Shown one piece after another: positions 5,507-7,138 of a DNA stretch of 7,138 bases. How positions within the stretch are numbered: the first letter of the stretch is position 1; every line of letters starts with the position of its first letter. Under the pieces are notes generated by a model that was not told the origin of the DNA, did no database searches, and saw only the letters and a program-made list of their open reading frames with translations. The DNA comes from Verrucomicrobiota bacterium (GTDB lineage Bacteria; Verrucomicrobiota; Verrucomicrobiia; Verrucomicrobiales; DEV007): NCBI GenBank assembly GCA_020630835.1, contig JAHDIL010000089.1, forward strand, positions 1 to 7,138, written 5' to 3'. Position numbers and translations under genes: made by a program.

Positions 5507-5512
5507 TTAGCT
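5413..5512 (+). repeat. attC recombination site 2 (end of cassette 2)
   Basis: Imperfect inverted repeat of 100 bases and the clearest attC here. Left half: ACAGAAC (5413-5419), spacer AAGA (5420-5423) and a 23-base arm (5424-5446). Right half: a 20-base arm (5482-5501), spacer ATAC (5502-5505, non-complementary to AAGA) and GTTAGCT (5506-5512). All 20 right-arm bases pair with the left arm, and the three surplus left-arm bases (one G near 5427, one G near 5431, one A near 5436) are unpaired. Extra unpaired bases confined to the left arm and an unpaired spacer between the outer and inner boxes are the strand- and orientation-determining features of attC. The loop is 35 bases. Confidence 0.85.
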
Positions 5513-7138
5513 AGAATTAAAAAGAATGAAAATTCGAAGACTAATCCTACAAAATTTCAGAGGTTATCTCGGTCCTACCCCAATCGATTTTGAAGGTGAT
5601 CTAACCGCAATAATTGGGAAAAACGATGTAGGAAAATCGACAATACTCGAAGCTCTTGAGATCTTTTTTAACAACAAGACGGTCAAGATGGATGCACAGG
5701 ACAAGTCTGTCGCAGCGACAGATAACGAGGTTCGGATAAGCTGTGTTTTTGATGACCTTCCATCCGAGCTGATTATCGACGCTAGTCATTCGACCACACT
5801 CCAAGACGAGTATCTTTTAAATGCGGATGGTCTTCTGGAAATTGTGAAAGTTTATCAGGTTCAAAAGACTGTAGTAGGCCCTGAGACTTACATTCGCTGT
5901 ATGCACCCTACCGCTGAGAACATTGAGAGACTACATCAGTGCAAATTGTCCGAGTTGAAATCTTTAGGAAAAGAATTTGGAGTAGAGGAAGCTATTGCGG
6001 ACAAAAGAATTGCAGCGCTTTGGCGAAAGGGCCTGTGGGAGAAAGCTGAGGATCTAGGCCTTTCAGAGACACAATTGGATATCGGAACTCTAGAAAAGGA
6101 ATCGAAAGCTATTTATAAAAAGATAGACATGGAACTCCCAGTCTTTGCGCTCTTCAAAGCAGACAGGGAAAGTGTGGATGGAGACCCTGAGGCGAAAAAT
6201 CCGATTCAGACAGCAGTTGACCAAGCAAAGAAGAGACTCCAAGCGGAAATCGAAGAATTGCAGAAAAAGGTCGAAGAATCAGTTCTTGAAGTTGCTAACC
6301 GCACCAAAGAAAAAATTAAGGAAATAGATCCAGCGTTGGCCTCTGAACTGCATCCGAGATTCAAGGACAAGCCTAAGTGGACGTTTAACTTCACACTGGA
6401 CGGAGAAGGGGGAGTTCCGATCAACAAGCGTGGCAGCGGTGTAAGAAGGCTCATTCTTCTCAATTTCTTCCGAGCTGAAGCGGAGAAAAAGCGAGTAGAA
6501 CAAAAAGCACCGAGAGTAATTTATGCTATTGAGGAACCTGAAACTTCTCAGCATCCAAATTATCAGTTGATGTTGATTGAGGCACTTCTCGATCTTTCAT
6601 CTCGTCCTGAGTGCCAGATACTCCTTACCACCCACGTTCCTGGCTTGGCAGGACTACTTCCAGTCGAATCAATTCGCTATATTGAAGCAGACCAGTGCGG
6701 ATTGCCTAACATTCAGGAAGGAACCGAAGAGGTCTTACAGAAGGCAACAGAGAGTCTGGGGATATTACCGGAAGCAGAGATCGCTACTGCAAAAGCAGTG
6801 TTACTCGTCGAAGGTCACAGTGATGTTACTTTCGTCAATCATTCTTCCAGCCAGTTGAGTGCCTCTGGGCATATCAGTGATTCACTCCAGAATAGAGGCA
6901 TTGCACCGATACCGATAGGAGGTTGTGGAAACCTAAAACATTGGGTAAGCAAAAGACTTATAGAGGAATTGGGATTGGATTGGGCTGTTTTAATGGACTC
7001 CGACATCGGCGATCCGGTTCAAAACGAGAGAAATATCAAGAAAATCCAAGAACTTTCAGAGCAGGGGAAAATCGCGTTGCTAACGAGAAAACGGGAGCCA
7101 GAGAATTACATTGATCCTGATATCATAAAAGATGAACG
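5507..7138 (+). mobile_element. Integron gene cassette 3, partial (runs off the window)
   Basis: Starts at the crossover after G5506 with TTAGCT, and its gene begins at 5526. The cassette end is not in the window, so its status as a cassette rests on its position directly after attC site 2. If it is one, its attC should begin with AGCTAAC, probably followed by AAGA. With at least 1.6 kb it would be large for a cassette. The alternative is that attC site 2 is the last one and this gene is not mobile with the array. Confidence 0.5.
5526..7138 (+). CDS. OLD-family ATPase/TOPRIM nuclease, 3'-truncated by window end
   Basis: At least 537 residues remain open to the last base, so the C-terminus is missing. 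The N-terminal ATPase has MKIRRLILQNFRGY, Walker A GKNDVGKST (31-39), a long helical insertion with a coiled coil (about 220-265), signature-like RGSGVRR (302-308), Walker B IYAIEEPE (332-339) and an H-loop LLTTH (366-370). A TOPRIM nuclease domain follows: LLVEGHSDV with Glu429, MDSD with Asp491 and Asp493, and KREPENYI (522-529), typical of OLD nucleases. All key residues are intact. OLD proteins cut DNA; P2 Old blocks lambda, and the related GajA forms the Gabija anti-phage system with the helicase GajB. Whether this is a stand-alone OLD protein or a GajA cannot be told, because a partner would lie downstream. ATG 5526 follows the core heptamer by 13 bases with only an A-rich, weak ribosome site. 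Confidence 0.92.
   Translation, partial: MKIRRLILQNFRGYLGPTPIDFEGDLTAIIGKNDVGKSTILEALEIFFNNKTVKMDAQDKSVAATDNEVRISCVFDDLPSELIIDASHSTTLQDEYLLNADGLLEIVKVYQVQKTVVGPETYIRCMHPTAENIERLHQCKLSELKSLGKEFGVEEAIADKRIAALWRKGLWEKAEDLGLSETQLDIGTLEKESKAIYKKIDMELPVFALFKADRESVDGDPEAKNPIQTAVDQAKKRLQAEIEELQKKVEESVLEVANRTKEKIKEIDPALASELHPRFKDKPKWTFNFTLDGEGGVPINKRGSGVRRLILLNFFRAEAEKKRVEQKAPRVIYAIEEPETSQHPNYQLMLIEALLDLSSRPECQILLTTHVPGLAGLLPVESIRYIEADQCGLPNIQEGTEEVLQKATESLGILPEAEIATAKAVLLVEGHSDVTFVNHSSSQLSASGHISDSLQNRGIAPIPIGGCGNLKHWVSKRLIEELGLDWAVLMDSDIGDPVQNERNIKKIQELSEQGKIALLTRKREPENYIDPDIIKDE

Noticed and set aside
5413..5512. Reading the strong inverted repeat as a rho-independent terminator
   Set aside because: The stem is far longer than usual with a 35-base loop, has no T-run after it, and its spaced one-sided bulges and outer heptamers fit attC much better.
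6145..6858. Several short open frames on both strands within 6145-6858
   Set aside because: They lie inside the continuous OLD-family reading frame (5526 to the window end) and are its shadows.

Overview
The window splits in two. Bases 1 to about 4154 are ordinary bacterial housekeeping DNA of balanced composition. From about 4463 to the end there is an accessory region that I read as the start of an integron gene-cassette array. The MEP-pathway gene ispE, the Hsp15-like protein, the PgeF-type enzyme and an ABC-F ATPase with a C-terminal coiled coil indicate a bacterium, probably Gram-negative. The layout pgeF-ispE-Hsp15 with a divergent ABC-F gene makes me think of Verrucomicrobiota (Opitutales/Puniceicoccales-like), but that is an impression and not a proof.

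Housekeeping part: an ABC-F ATPase gene (38-2008, minus strand) diverges from a three-gene plus-strand operon. The operon encodes a YfiH/PgeF-family protein (2150-2830), IspE (2827-3675, sharing ATGA with pgeF and carrying a strong Shine-Dalgarno inside pgeF), and an S4-domain Hsp15-like protein (GTG start at 3642 overlapping ispE, end 4154). The tight overlaps suggest translational coupling.

Bases 4155-4462 are a junction with no recognisable family. They hold one 42-codon ORF with a strong Shine-Dalgarno and a short hairpin.

Accessory part: three genes follow on the plus strand, each starting 5 to 14 bases after a GTT-containing heptamer (4463, 4944, 5506). After genes 1 and 2 lie long imperfect inverted repeats (4826-4950 and 5413-5512) built like attC sites: an AAC heptamer, the 4-base spacer AAGA, a long arm with extra unpaired bases only on the left side, a variable loop, the right arm, a short spacer and a GTT heptamer. 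The left heptamer of each repeat is the exact reverse complement of the heptamer at the start of its own cassette (GGCGAAC with GTTCGCC; ACAGAAC with GTTCTGT). This is what cassette circularisation and integrase recombination predict. The implied cassettes are 4464-4944 (small acidic orphan protein), 4945-5506 (membrane-anchored orphan protein, AT-rich) and 5507 onward (an OLD-family ATPase/TOPRIM nuclease, a likely anti-phage gene, cut by the window end). No integron integrase is visible, so within this window it is a CALIN-type array (attC cluster without integrase) next to core genes.

The main point of interest is an apparently mobile cassette array with divergent core sites that carries a candidate defence nuclease. 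It makes one sharp prediction: the third cassette should end in an attC whose left heptamer is AGCTAAC.
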